Assembly: GCF_000003815.2 (NCBI RefSeq)
Contig: NC_049984.1
Coordinates: 94,766-158,765, forward strand
Direction: 5' to 3'
DNA from: Branchiostoma floridae
Taxonomy: Eukaryota; Chordata; Leptocardii; Amphioxiformes; Branchiostomatidae
DNA: 64,000 bases
Shown: one piece after another, positions 43,247 to 53,501 of the stretch
Layout of the letters: the number at the start of each line of letters is the position of its first letter
How positions within the stretch are numbered: the first letter of the stretch is position 1
Made by a program: the position numbers and the translations under genes
Notes under the pieces: generated by a model
What the model was told of the DNA's origin: nothing
Databases searched by the model: none
Seen by the model: only the letters and a program-made list of their open reading frames with translations

Positions 43247-44462
43247 CCATGTCAATAGCAGTTCTTGCAACAATATAGGTCTGCACTGTGGAAGGTGGAG
43301 GTTTGTAAACTTGTCAAAAAAAGTTTGGAAATGTAATTTTGCTCATTCATAATCATATCTCCATTTGTGGGAACAGCTTCAGGTCTGAATACATGTATGT
43401 GAGTGGGTCAAAAAGTTTTGCTGTCGCTGCAATTAGTTCTCAACATTTATTACCACGGTAACAGTAGCAGCTGTTGCTCCCGGCAACGAATCGTCTGGAC
43501 GGTTCCCTGCGACCACCCTGACCATGGTCCTGTCTTATAAGGCACACATCTGCCCCGCCCCGGGGTGATGTGTGTTGGGAGAGTGTGAAACTGGCGGGTT
43601 GTCTGATTGGTGCGTCTCTGTGGACAGGGTGGAAATGTTTCCGTCAGTGTCGAAGATAACGTTATCAGGGGCAGGCGCGGAAAACTGCCGCTCGACACGT
43701 CCACTCGACGCGCACTCTCCACTCGTTATTTTCATAACACAGTCAAACCTTTAACATAAGACCATACCAATTTCATTTTTATTTTATTTCATTCTTTTTT
43801 TTTGAATTAAAAAAGATATGCTCAACTGGAGAAAATATTATGCAAACAAAGCCAGAGGACCAGGTTTATGCACTCAGGTTTATGAAGTGAATACGGTCAC
43901 ATTCAAGTTTTCCTCCCTGCCCTATGCTTTTATGACGTCCGCATGCTACATTTTTATTCCTAAAAATCTGAGAACCAAGGAAATCATTTGACATGGTCCA
44001 ATGCAAGGAACACCTGGCCAGGAACCCTTCTTGGTGGTTCCTTAGATTTAGAACTGCAAGAGCATATAAGCTGCATAAATAAAGATGAACAACATTTTCT
44101 TTTTACTTTCACACAATGCTACATTTTGTATACTGAAATTATATAGTATTGTGAGTAGCTTGACAAAACATGCTGCCGTTTCGCTGACATTTTGCCTGTC
44201 TACTTTACATTGAATTGTGTTGTACATTCGGAAACCCCCTGGATAAGAAAAGTTTGTTCTCCTGCATGGATCACCTGTGCCTGCAGCTCACATAACTCCT
44301 GCTAGGTGTCCTCGTGAGACCACACCTGGCCCCACTGCTACTGGCCCTGCAGTAATGACTGGGAGTCTGGGGACCCTTCATGGGCGACCTGTTCATTTTC
44401 TGGGTCATGAAGCCTTAAACAATTTGCATCAGTGAGTGAGGTGTTGATGTGCTGTAACAAAT

Positions 44463-45125
44463 GTGCTGGCTAAATGCCTGTATGGGACAGATGGAACTAC
44501 AGGCCTGTACTGGACAGATGGAACTACAGGCCTGTACAGGACAGATGGAACTACAGGCCTGTACAGGACAGATGGAACTCTGCTACAGGCCTGTACAGGA
44601 CAGATGGAACTCTGTTACAGGCCTGTACAGGACAGATGGAACTCTACAGGCCTGTACAGGACAGATGGAACTCTACAGGCCTGTACAGGGCAGATGGAAC
44701 TCTGTTACAGGCCTGTACAGGACAGATGGAACTCTGTTACAGGCCTGTACAGGACAGATGGAACTCTGTTACAGGCCTGTACAGGGCAGATGGAACTCTG
44801 CTACAGGCCTGTACAGGACAGATGGAACTCTGTTACAGGCCTGTACAGGGCAGATGGAACTCTGTTACAGGCCTGTACAGGGCAGATGGAACTCTGCTAC
44901 AGGCCTGTACAGGACAGATAGAACTCTGTTACAGGCCTGTACAGGGCAGATGGAACTCTGCTACAGGCCTGTACAGGGCAGATGGAACTCTGTTACAGAC
45001 CTGTACAGGACAGATGGAACTCTACAGGCCTGTACAGGGCAGATGGAACTCTGTTACAGGCCTGTACAGGGCAGATGGAACTCTGTTACAGGCCTGTACA
45101 GGGCAGATGGAACTCTGCTACAGGC
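44463..45125. repeat. 32-bp minisatellite with 12-bp palindrome
   Basis: The unit TCTGTTACAGGCCTGTACAG plus GACAGATGGAAC is 32 bp. Shorter 24-27 bp variants lack the CTCTG block. Each copy contains the perfect palindrome TACAGGCCTGTA. Because 32 is not divisible by three, one array reads as the same 32-residue repeat in all three + frames. None of these is a gene. Confidence 0.95.
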
Positions 45126-45430
45126 CTATGCATGAGCCAGTCTAAAAATGATATATTGTACATTTCGTACTTCTGAGTTAGTAGAATCTAACCTATAACT
45201 CAATTGATATATATGTTGTACCAGAAATCCCCACTTGTTCAAGTATGTTTGTGTGTGTGTGTGTGTCCCAGCCTGATGATATCACTAGTACATTGATAAA
45301 AGCTGAGTCAGACTTACAAGTTTGATATATGTTTAGACTTTCCCACATGTGTGTTCTACGCAGCCTTAATGTATGTAACACCTGCTTCACACCTGTCTCA
45401 CACCTGTGGTTTGTCTTGTGTTGTTTCCAG

Positions 45431-45515
45431 TGAGCACACCTGGGCTGGGCAGACGGGTCAGTCGATACAAGATCGTCAAGTCTTCCACCTCAGCCGCTGG
45501 CAGCATGTCAAAACG
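45431..45515 (+). CDS. ZC3H3: ZC3H3 exon 4
   Basis: The exon follows TGTTTCCAG and reads VSTPGLGRRVSRYKIVKSS, then TSAAGSMSK, ending in phase 2 at ACG|GTAAGT. VSRYKIVKSS is another copy of the basic SRYxLxK motif and is close to the TRYRIVKK segment known in vertebrate ZC3H3, which supports the exon. It is 85 nt. Confidence 0.8.
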
Positions 45516-45523
45516 GTAAGTCT

Positions 45524-45830
45524 GCTGTGTGCAGGTGGTTAAACCGTATGGACCCGGTCACGTAGGTCATACCATTCACTGCTGTGTGCTGTGTGCGGGT
45601 GGTTAAACCGTACGGGACCGGTCACATAGGTCATACCATTCACTGCTGTGTGCTGTGTGCGGGTGGTTAAACCGTACGGGCCCGGTCACATACGTCATAC
45701 CACTCACTGCTGTGTGCTGTGTGCGGGTGGTTAAAAACGTAAGGGCCTTTTCACGTAGGTCATACCATTCACTGCTGTGTGCGGGTGGATAAACCGTACG
45801 GGCCCGGTCACGTACGTCATACTATTCAGA
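45524..45830. repeat. 64-bp tandem repeat at exon 4 donor
   Basis: GGTGGTTAAA recurs at 45534, 45598, 45662, 45726 and (as GGTGGATAAA) 45784. The array starts eight bases into intron 4. The units do not copy the donor itself. Confidence 0.85.
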
Positions 45831-46999
45831 TTCAGCTATATTGGTCTTGGCATGGCGTGTGACATTCAAAGAAATATTACATATGAAGTGCGCCAACAAT
45901 TATACCGCATAAAATCCACTAATTCATAATCATTGATTATACACTTAACAAAAACTCATTTGGTTTAAAAAATTATGGAGGTAAACTAAGGGTATTCTTG
46001 GCACAGTGCATCTGTTTTACAAGTTTGAATATGCCAAAAAGCCATTACTCAAGCAACTGGATATGATTTTGGAAACGGTCAGACGTTTCAGGCAACATGT
46101 GTTGTCTTTTTGTCAGTAACACTGGATGAATCTTGTTGGAGAGGGTTTTTATATCCTAGCTGTGAATTGATATGCTATGTAATGTTGGTGGTTGGTTCTG
46201 TCACAACCTGCTAGGAAATCCTACCATACTAAAATCATGTGACGACCTACAACCGATCTGACCACACCATAAGCTTGTTGTGCGTAGAGAGGTGCCTGGT
46301 CTCGTGGGTACCGGTTCGTTAAGTGGAGACCGGTTCGTTAGGTGGAGAATTGGTGGCTGTTTTACATGTTAATTGGTTGGGAAAGGAGAATACAGCAGGG
46401 CACTATTCACACCTACCTGCTAACACACAAGCTACGCCCCACTAGGAAAGGAGCATTGACTCAAGTGTATTGTTTATCGTTTCTGACTCCATTCTGTCTG
46501 TCCACTATTCTCTACTCTACTGGTCCACAGCTGGCTCTCTGCCATGTACTGGAGATGTACAGTTCAATCTGCCTGCCTCTAATCCTGCCAATACTCACCA
46601 CAGTTAATTTTACCAGGTGCAGTTTTCAAAAGTTGTTCTACAAATCTTACAAGCCTTTCTTTACTCGTTGTCCACGGGTAGAATACATTAACTGTCTGAT
46701 GGTGCCGTCTGTGTTACAGCCCCAATCTTCTAATAACTGTTTTTTTATTGCCAATACAGGGAAATAAAGGGAAGCAATTATGCCCATTCAAAGTAATAAA
46801 ATCCCAATTGTAAGCATTGATCAGAACTGGGAGGCTAACGTTTACACCAGAATGACTCACTGGTACGTAACCCATTCCTACTGGTGATGGTTAACCTGCA
46901 GACTGCTAAGGTAGACGTTTGGCAGCACATTTGTGGTGGTTATGGGGTTAGGCAGGATGGAGAGGGTTATGCTGCTGAAAGTAAACATGGAACAAGGAA

Positions 47000-47360
47000 G
47001 TGTTGAGTGAATATTTATAATTAGTTTCACTGGGCACTGTTGTGATAAGTGTGCACAGTTGTAAGTGTTGAGGGAATCTTGATGTTGTGATTTGTAATCC
47101 TAAGTTGTACACGATTGTTGTGATTTGTATCCCTAAGTTGAGCATGGTTGTAAGTGTTGAGACGACGTTGCAGTTGTAATGATTTGTAACCCTGAGTTGT
47201 ACACGGTTGATGTGATTTGTATCCCTAAGTTGAACATGGTTGTAAGTGTTGTTGTAGTAATTTGTAATGTGTTGAAAAGACGTTGTTGTAATGATTTGTA
47301 ACCCTGAGTTGTACACGGTTGTAAGATGTTGTTGTAATGATTTGTAACCCCACGTTGTCC
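47000..47360. repeat. Imperfect TTGTAATGATTTG repeat
   Basis: Irregular copies of GTTGTAATGATTTGTA with CCCTGAGTTGTACACGGTTG occur with variable spacing. The array looks like a decayed minisatellite. Confidence 0.6.
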
Positions 47361-47629
47361 GCGGCTCTACAGCAGTGCAGGGACTTGTAAACCTGCCCAT
47401 TGATTCCCGAGATCTATTTTCACGTCTCCTTTATCCGTTAACAGTTGCCTCCAGTCCCATCGGATCCCGCATTAATTGCCGCTATAAACCGCGCCGAGCG
47501 AGTTTGACGCGCGCTGCGAGGGTTGTAGCTCTGCTGTCAATATTCAGCAGGGACGATTGGCCCCAATTAGACCGTCTTTTTTCTGGGCAGTAAAAGTCAC
47601 CACCTAACGAGGCTGGGAGAACCTGAGGT

Positions 47630-48620
47630 TAGGGTTACATGAGTAGTAGTAGTATCCAGTATAGGGGGAAAGTTAGGATATCTACTGTAGGGTTAGTGTA
47701 CAGGGTTAGGGTACAGGGTTAGGGACTTCGGGTACAGGGTTAGGGTACAGGGTTTGGGTACAGGGTTTGGGTTACAGGAGTGGAAAGGGGGAAAGTTATG
47801 GTATCTACTCTAAGGTTAGGGTTACATGAGTAGTTGTAGTAGTATCAAGTATAGGGGGAAAGTTAGGATATCTACTGTATGGTTAGGGTTACATGAGTAG
47901 TAGTAGTAGTATCAAGTATAGGGGGAAAGTTAGGATATCTACTGTAGGGTTAGTGTACAGGGTTAGGGTACAGGGTTAGGGACTTCGGGTACAATTAGAC
48001 GTCTTTTTTCTGGGCAGTAAAAGTCACCACCTAACGAGGCTGGGAGACCCGAGGTTAGGGTTACATGGGGTGGATTTATACAGGATGGGGTATAGAGATG
48101 GGAGGGAAGTTAGGATATCTGTAGGGTTAGGGTTAGGGTACAGGGTTAGGGTTACATGAGTAGTTGTAGTAGTCTCCAGTAAAAGTCACCACCTAACGAG
48201 GCTGGGGAACCTGAGGTTAGGGGAACATGAGTAGTTATGGTAGTAGTATCAAGTATAGGGGGAAAGTTAGGATATCTACTATAGGGTTAGGGTTACATGA
48301 GTAGTAGTAGTCTCCAGTAAAAGTCACCACCTAAAAGGCTGGGAGAATCCGAGGTTAGGGTTACATGCATTGGGTAGTAGTAGTATCCTGTATACGAGGA
48401 AATGATAGGCGGATAGGAGGAAAGTTAGGATATCTACTATAGGGTTAGAGTTTTAATAGGGTTACATGTCGAGTAGTAGTAGTATCCTGTATATAGGAGG
48501 AAAGAATAGGTGGATAGGAGTTAGAGTTAGGGTACAGGGTTAGAGTTAGGGTACAGGATAAGGGACTTAGGGTACAGGGTAAGGGTTAGGGTTAGGGTTA
48601 GCATTAGGGTTACATGGGGT
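47630..48620. repeat. Telomere-like GGGTTAGGGT-rich complex repeat
   Basis: GGGTTAGGG-type motifs are mixed with longer recurring blocks (GTAGTAGTAGTATC, GGGGGAAAGTTAGGATATC, AAAGTCACCACCTAACGAGG). The best telomere-like run is GGGTTAGGGTTAGGGTTAG near 48584-48602. It is an interstitial array, much rearranged. Confidence 0.75.
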
Positions 48621-49771
48621 GGATAAGGGATGGGTAGAGATGGGAGGAATTAGTTATGACATCTACTGCAGGACAGTAAAGCCTTGTACTGTAGTACCGA
48701 CTTCTCAAATAGCAGATCACACTCGTCTGGGTAAATCTGATAGAAGCAATTTTTCACCTTGCTGCTTTGTTCTCTTTGTCTTCTTTCTGTTTTCCTTTTA
48801 ATATCTTGTGTCTTTGTTCTGTCCAGCTTCAAGAAAAAGATTTGTATGTTTACTTTTACATCATATAACTAAAGCAACTTATCCTGTCTCACATTCAACA
48901 AAATCACTCACTCTATTTAACCCTATCCCTACAAAGATGGTACCAAACAGCCGTCTTAGCAGGCTGAGAGTTAAACAATATAAAGAATGAAGTTAATGAG
49001 AATAAAGACATTGTAAGATGTTTTATGGGAGCTGCTGTAACAATTCATAGATTGATGATCTTGTCATCCGTCACTCAGCTGTAATAAAGTCTTCTCAATG
49101 GTCCTGTTCCAGCCTGTCCCATCTCCGTATTGCCCCTGTCCACGTCATAACGGCCGTAATGAAACGGGTTCAGCGCTGGCTTACTTCCTAATTGGTTTAT
49201 AATCATGGCTGATGGATGTGTTTATAGCCGCTGATTGTCCCTCGTGTGGGAGGGACTGTTATTGCTGAATATCGCAAACCTGTGCCCCAGTTTGGGCTAC
49301 CACTTCACATACATTCTGATGGGAAAGGTCTTAATTTCGTTCACTTAAAGCAGGCTGCAAGCTTTCTGACATTGTTCCTTATGGTAAGAAGAAATTTGGA
49401 CTTTTCATTATGCATATTATTGAATTGTGCTTTATTCTCCTTCTGTCGTTTTGAAGAGCAAAGGAAAGTTTGTAACTTTTGTGTTTTTGTGGTTACTACT
49501 GGATTGTTAGGCCACACTAATTTTATTTGTTTATTCACTGTTTTCATAAAGCAATGCTAAGTTGAAAAATGAAACAGCAAAACAGAGCACCTGCCAGTTG
49601 GTGCAAAGAGTTTCAGGAGTAAATGTACTTGAAGTAAGATGCATGTTTTCCTCCCAGCTTCTGGTTGCATTGTCCACATGCTAAACTCATGTTTGAATAA
49701 GAACTAAGAAAATCGGTGCTGCCTTAGGTGAGTGATTAGCTGTTCCTCCTTGGTTTCGAAATCCAGTTGGA

Positions 49772-50177
49772 GTTGTTCACCTCGTGTGTTTCTGTCCCGT
49801 AGCGCCAGGCCAGACCCACGGACGGCACGTTTATTACGTGAAGACAGCGTCAGGTTGTTGACCTCGTGTGTTTCTGTCCCGTAGCGCCAGGCCGGACCCA
49901 CGGACAGCGCGTTATTACGTGAAGACGGCGTCAGGTTGTTCACCCCGTGTGTTTCTGTCCCGTAGCACCAGGCCGGACCCACGGACGACGCGTTATTACG
50001 TGAAGACGGCGTCAGGTTGTTGACCTCGTGTGTTTCTGTCCCATAGCACCAGGCCGGACCCACGGACGACGCGTTATTACGTGAAGACGGCGTCAGGTTG
50101 TTCACCCCGTGTGTTTCTGTCCCGTAGCACCAGGCCGGACCCACGGACGACGCGTTATTACGTGAAGACAGCGTCAG
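49772..50177 (+). repeat. 81-bp repeat carrying the exon 5 splice acceptor, five copies
   Basis: Five units of 81-82 bp each contain a pyrimidine-rich GTGTTTCTGTCC, a TAG/CAG acceptor and the first part of exon 5 (GGACCCACGGACGACGCG). Acceptor AGs end at 49808, 49890, 49971, 50052 and 50133. The last unit is continuous with the rest of exon 5. In the exon frame, units 1 and 3 end in TGA, while unit 4 stays open into unit 5. Confidence 0.9.
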
Positions 50178-50303
50178 GAAAGCTGCTGGTGAAGGGCGGA
50201 GTCGTTTACAAGCTCAGCAGCAGCCGTCTGACCCGGGCCTCACACTTTCACTCTCACAGGTACACACTTTCACTCTCACAGGTACACACTTTCACTCTCA
50301 CAG
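50134..50303 (+). CDS. ZC3H3: ZC3H3 exon 5 (ends uncertain)
   Basis: The core reads RPDPRTTRYYVKTASGKLLV, then KGGVVYKLSSSRLTR. It matches the GGVLYKVSANKL region preceding the zinc fingers in vertebrate ZC3H3. The start at 50134 (CACCAG|G) is phase-compatible with exon 4. An acceptor at TAG|C (50128) or the one in the previous 81-bp unit (50053, adding 27 residues) fits as well. The end is ambiguous, because thirteen CAG|GTAC donors follow at 22-bp steps from 50259. Exon 6 needs phase 1, which the donors after 50303, 50369, 50435 and 50501 provide. A weak donor after 50225 also fits. I chose 50303 as the first strong match. Confidence 0.62.
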
Positions 50304-50530
50304 GTACACACTTTCACTCTCACAGGTACACACTTTCACTCTCACAGGTACACACTTTCACTCTCACAGGTACACACTTTCACTCTCACAGGTACACACT
50401 TTCACTCTCACAGGTACACACTTTCACTCTTACAGGTACACACTTTCACTCTCACAGGTACACACTTTCACTCTCACAGGTACACACTTTCACTCTCACA
50501 GGTACACACTTTCACTCTCACAGGTACGCA
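50238..50530 (+). repeat. 22-bp minisatellite of splice-donor-like units, 13 copies
   Basis: The unit TACACACTTTCACTCTCACA plus GG repeats with almost no variation. Every copy contains CAG|GTAC, with exon-end positions 50259 plus multiples of 22 up to 50523. Because 22 is 1 modulo 3, successive donors cycle through all three reading phases. Confidence 0.93.
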
Positions 50531-50873
50531 CTTTCACACTTTCACTCGCACTTGTTCTTGTGTGTTTTGTTTTGTTTGGGTCAACTCTTTTCTGCCATAT
50601 TTTTATAAGAAGAAATTTGGACAAAAGCAATATCTTGAGACTAACGAAAGGCCTTAAATTGACTTAACTTGAGTATGCACATCCCAGCAAGCCGAACTTT
50701 TCAGAAGAAGAAGTCAAAAAAAATCCAAGAGGGTCTGCATGGGGGAATCCTGGCAAAGTTTTGATTGGGATGGTCTGAGCCGACAATGATGTAGGTTTTG
50801 GGTCGGGATCATGAGATGGTGTCTCCTGGTCCCCGGATCTGTTGTCGACGCCCCAGGATCATGTTCTGCTGCC

Positions 50874-51260
50874 AGTAGATCCCAGTTGATCCGGTAAGCT
50901 GTGTCTGATCCCTACCAGCTATCGGATCCTCAAACTTCTACTCACAGTTCTGTTCAGATCTCTGTTGATCCGGGAAGCTGTGTCCGATCATTGCCAGTTA
51001 TCGATGCTCAAACCTCTGCACACAGTTCAGTTCAGATCCCAGTTGATCTGGGAAGTTGTGTCTGATCATTGCCAGTTATCGGATCCTCAAACCTCTGCAC
51101 ACAGTTCAGTTCAGACCCCAGTTGATCTGGGAAGTTGTGTCTGATCATTGCCAGTTATCGGATCCTCAAACCTCTGCACACAGTTCAGTTCAGATCCCAG
51201 TTGATCTGGGAAGCTGTGTACGATCATTGCCAGTTATCGATGCTCAAACCTCTGCTCATG
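50874..51260. repeat. 79-bp tandem repeat, about five copies
   Basis: CAGTTGATCTGGGAAGYTGTG, TGATCATTGCCAGTTATCG and CTCAAACCTCTGCACACAG recur in order. The middle copies are nearly identical and the left ones more diverged. Confidence 0.88.
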
Positions 51261-51533
51261 GAGCAGAACCTCATCAGATGGACCCAATTACCCCCCGATG
51301 CCGGCACCATCCCGCACGCCCCCCTAATATCCTCCCCCCCCCACACCTGCCCGGCCGCATGGCCCCCATAAACTCATCCGTCTTCCACAAATTGATTCAT
51401 GGGAAGTGCCGCGGCAGAATTTACCGGAGTTGGGGATAAATAATGGATGGTTTGAGGAATTGATTGGCGGGCCCGAACCTAACCGAGTGTGAAATATTCA
51501 TACTTGAACTACTGGGGAAGGTCGTGTCGGATC

Positions 51534-51715
51534 CATCATCTTATGTCAACATTGCTCACTGCTCCGACACTCGTATATGTCATCCAGGTATCCATCGTCT
51601 TATGTCAACATTGCTCACTTCTCCCGACACTCGTATATGTCATCCAGGCATCCATCATCTTATGTCAACATTGCTCACTACTCCCGACACTCGTATATGT
51701 CATCCAGGATCCCCT
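51534..51715. repeat. 60-bp tandem repeat, three copies
   Basis: The unit ATCTTATGTCAACATTGCTC followed by CGACACTCGTATATGTCATC and CAGG repeats three times with few changes. Confidence 0.88.
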
Positions 51716-52420
51716 CACTACTACTTAGTCTACCCCCCACAATCTTATCTAGAAGGCCATAGCACTTTTTAATCACTTATGCTCTAAGTTCGAAAAAAAC
51801 TGCTGGGGGCCCAAATGTACACCACTTACTCTCTGCCCCAAAGAGCTACATGTATCTACACTGTAACTACTCAAAAGTCACGGCCATAGCTTGTCCAGCA
51901 CTCAAGGTATCAAAACCGGAATATCTACTGCGGTACTGGAACAAGCCACTGTCGGGCCCAAAATGTAACAGTTTTGATATTTTTAAGGGAGAAATAAATT
52001 ACTACCACAGTCACTGTGGAGAAGCTGACAGAATTACTGGGAAGATGTTACCAATCATGCATTGCATATAAGTTGCCACACATCGTATCCTTTACAGTTG
52101 TCGTGCAAGAAAGTTCTATTATTATAAGATAAAGTATTTTGAGTCCTAACCTTAAACCCTAACATACACAGCTGATAGTATATCACACTGGGTGTTTTCA
52201 GGACTGACTCTGTTGACTGTAGTAGAGCTGATATCTGCCTAAGTGCTTTGGCCAGTGAGAAAGTTTTGCTCCATAGCTCCAGAAATGATGTGGTCAAATT
52301 TGTTCACTCTTGGATCCATCAAGTGATGTCGCTTGCACGACTTACCCTGACACTGACGGTTGTCATGGCGATGATCATGTGATATAACCTGCACCTTTCC
52401 TCCTCCTCCCGTCCCTCCAG

Positions 52421-52522
52421 GTAAACCAGCGGCACACAAAGACGTCAAGGTCAACATCCGGGGAGAGAGGTTCCTACTAGACGCCAGCGGCAAGACGCTG
52501 ACTCGGGTCAAGGAAACCGCAG
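52421..52522 (+). CDS. ZC3H3: ZC3H3 exon 6
   Basis: After a strong pyrimidine tract and CTCCAG the only open frame reads KPAAHKDVKVNIRGERFLL, then DASGKTLTRVKETA, ending in phase 1 at GCAG|GTAGGT. The IRGERFLLDASGKTLTRV motif is related to the GGVVYKLSSSRL segment of exon 5 and to exon 7. The other two frames hit stops, which fixes the entry phase as 1. Confidence 0.8.
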
Positions 52523-52863
52523 GTAGGTGATGGCCCCCCCCCCCCTTCACCCCTCCCCCCTCCTTCCAATGTGTGATTCATACCAGACCGGTTTGTTTCC
52601 TTGGTTTTCTGATATTTGAAGATAAAAATTGTACAAAAAGCCAAAAACCAGGGGGGTGAGGGGGGCTGGGAGAAAAACCTGCACCTATCTCTTCTCCATA
52701 AGACTCTGTATACCAAGGTGCAGGCTCTCCCTCAGATTCTGTTATTGTGATTTTCCCACCATTCCTTCTTTCCTTCCTTTCTTTCTTTCTTCCTTCCTTC
52801 CTTCCATCCTTCCTTCCTTCCTTCCCTTTCTTTCTTTCGTTCTTTCTTTTTCTTCTTTTCTTT

Positions 52864-52951
<88 letters not shown>

Positions 52952-53341
52952 TCCCTCTTACTGTCTTTCATTTCTTTCTTTCTTTCTTTCTTTCTTTTCT
53001 TTCTTTTTTAAACCAACAACCAGCAAGTCAAAAAGGTGTTGGCTGAAGCCTGAGTGTTGTGCAGATGTTGTGTTTTGTTCCTGTCTTGCGTGGTTTAGAG
53101 TGATGAGATTTGTGGCTGTCTGCTGGGTTTAGTGAGAAGAGGGAAGATTTGTGCCATCCCCGACATGGAAAAACCATTAGGCGTGTTGAGGGCTTCAAAG
53201 TGTTGCGGAGCGGGAGTGAATATTGGTCCATTGTGGGAGGGCCGGGCGTATCGAACAGCGTGAGCGCCTTAATTGCTTTCTGTCCACGGTTAGTTGGGGG
53301 TGATTTGTTTGGCAAAGTTTGATGATTGTTTGACCCCCCAG
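52523..53341 (+). other. ZC3H3 intron 6 with long pyrimidine microsatellite
   Basis: A C run and C/T-rich stretch follow the donor. Between 52765 and 53010 lies an almost pure (TTTC)n/(TTCC)n tract. Long Ser/Phe frames across it are artefacts. The rest shows nothing recognisable. Confidence 0.85.
52765..53010 (+). repeat. (TTTC)n/(TTCC)n microsatellite
   Basis: About 245 bases of pyrimidine-only or nearly pyrimidine-only sequence, with the longest uninterrupted TTTC run in 52858-52952. Confidence 0.95.
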
Positions 53342-53501
53342 GGTCTTCCACCAATGAGGCCGCAGGGACTCGTCCCGGGAAGGAACCATTCACACCCAGG
53401 GGGGTGTCCAGGGTGGTCATCCGGGGCGTCCCCTTCATCCGCACGGCGCCGGGAAAACTCGTGCGGTCTTCAGCGACCAATAAGGTGCAGGAAATGGCCA
53501 G
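53342..53501 (+). CDS. ZC3H3: ZC3H3 exon 7
   Basis: The exon follows ACCCCCCAG and reads GSSTNEAAGTRPGKEPFTP, RGVSRVVIRGVPFIRT and APGKLVRSSATNKVQEMA, ending in phase 2 at CCAG|GTGAGG. VVIRGVPFIRTAPGKLVR is a third copy of the IRGxxFxxxxxGKxLxR motif seen in exons 5 and 6. The spliced Arg/Ser codon joins directly to SRAVQRS of exon 8. Confidence 0.82.

Larger units (their letters stand above)
39909..45430 (+). other. ZC3H3 intron 3
   Basis: The 5.5-kb GT-AG intron contains a CpG-rich patch (40385-40530), a three-copy 220-bp repeat (41005-41665), a 57-60 bp repeat (43035-43246) and a 32-bp minisatellite (44463-45125). Other parts hold no recognised feature. Confidence 0.75.
45516..50127 (+). 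other. ZC3H3 intron 4
   Basis: The intron begins GTAAGT and runs into a 64-bp tandem repeat at once. It also holds a diverged repeat piece (46020-46130), an imperfect TTGTAATGATTTG repeat (47000-47360), a telomere-like repeat region (47630-48620) and CpG-rich islands (47395-47600, 49090-49260). The tandem acceptor array lies at its 3' end. The stretch 46130-47000 has nothing recognisable. Confidence 0.75.
50304..52420 (+). other. ZC3H3 intron 5
   Basis: The intron contains the rest of the donor minisatellite, a 79-bp tandem repeat (50874-51260), a CpG-rich, homeodomain-motif patch (51330-51510) and a 60-bp repeat (51534-51715). I looked for a missing exon that would change the phase and found none convincing. 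Confidence 0.65.

Noticed and set aside
44461-45176. Three overlapping + strand frames of about 220 codons (YRTDGTLLQACTGQMELC)
   Set aside because: A 32-bp repeat without stops reads as the same peptide in all three frames. This is diagnostic of an artefact.
52629-53132. Open frames rich in Ser/Phe/Leu or Lys/Glu/Arg
   Set aside because: They are translations of the (TTTC)n/(TTCC)n microsatellite.
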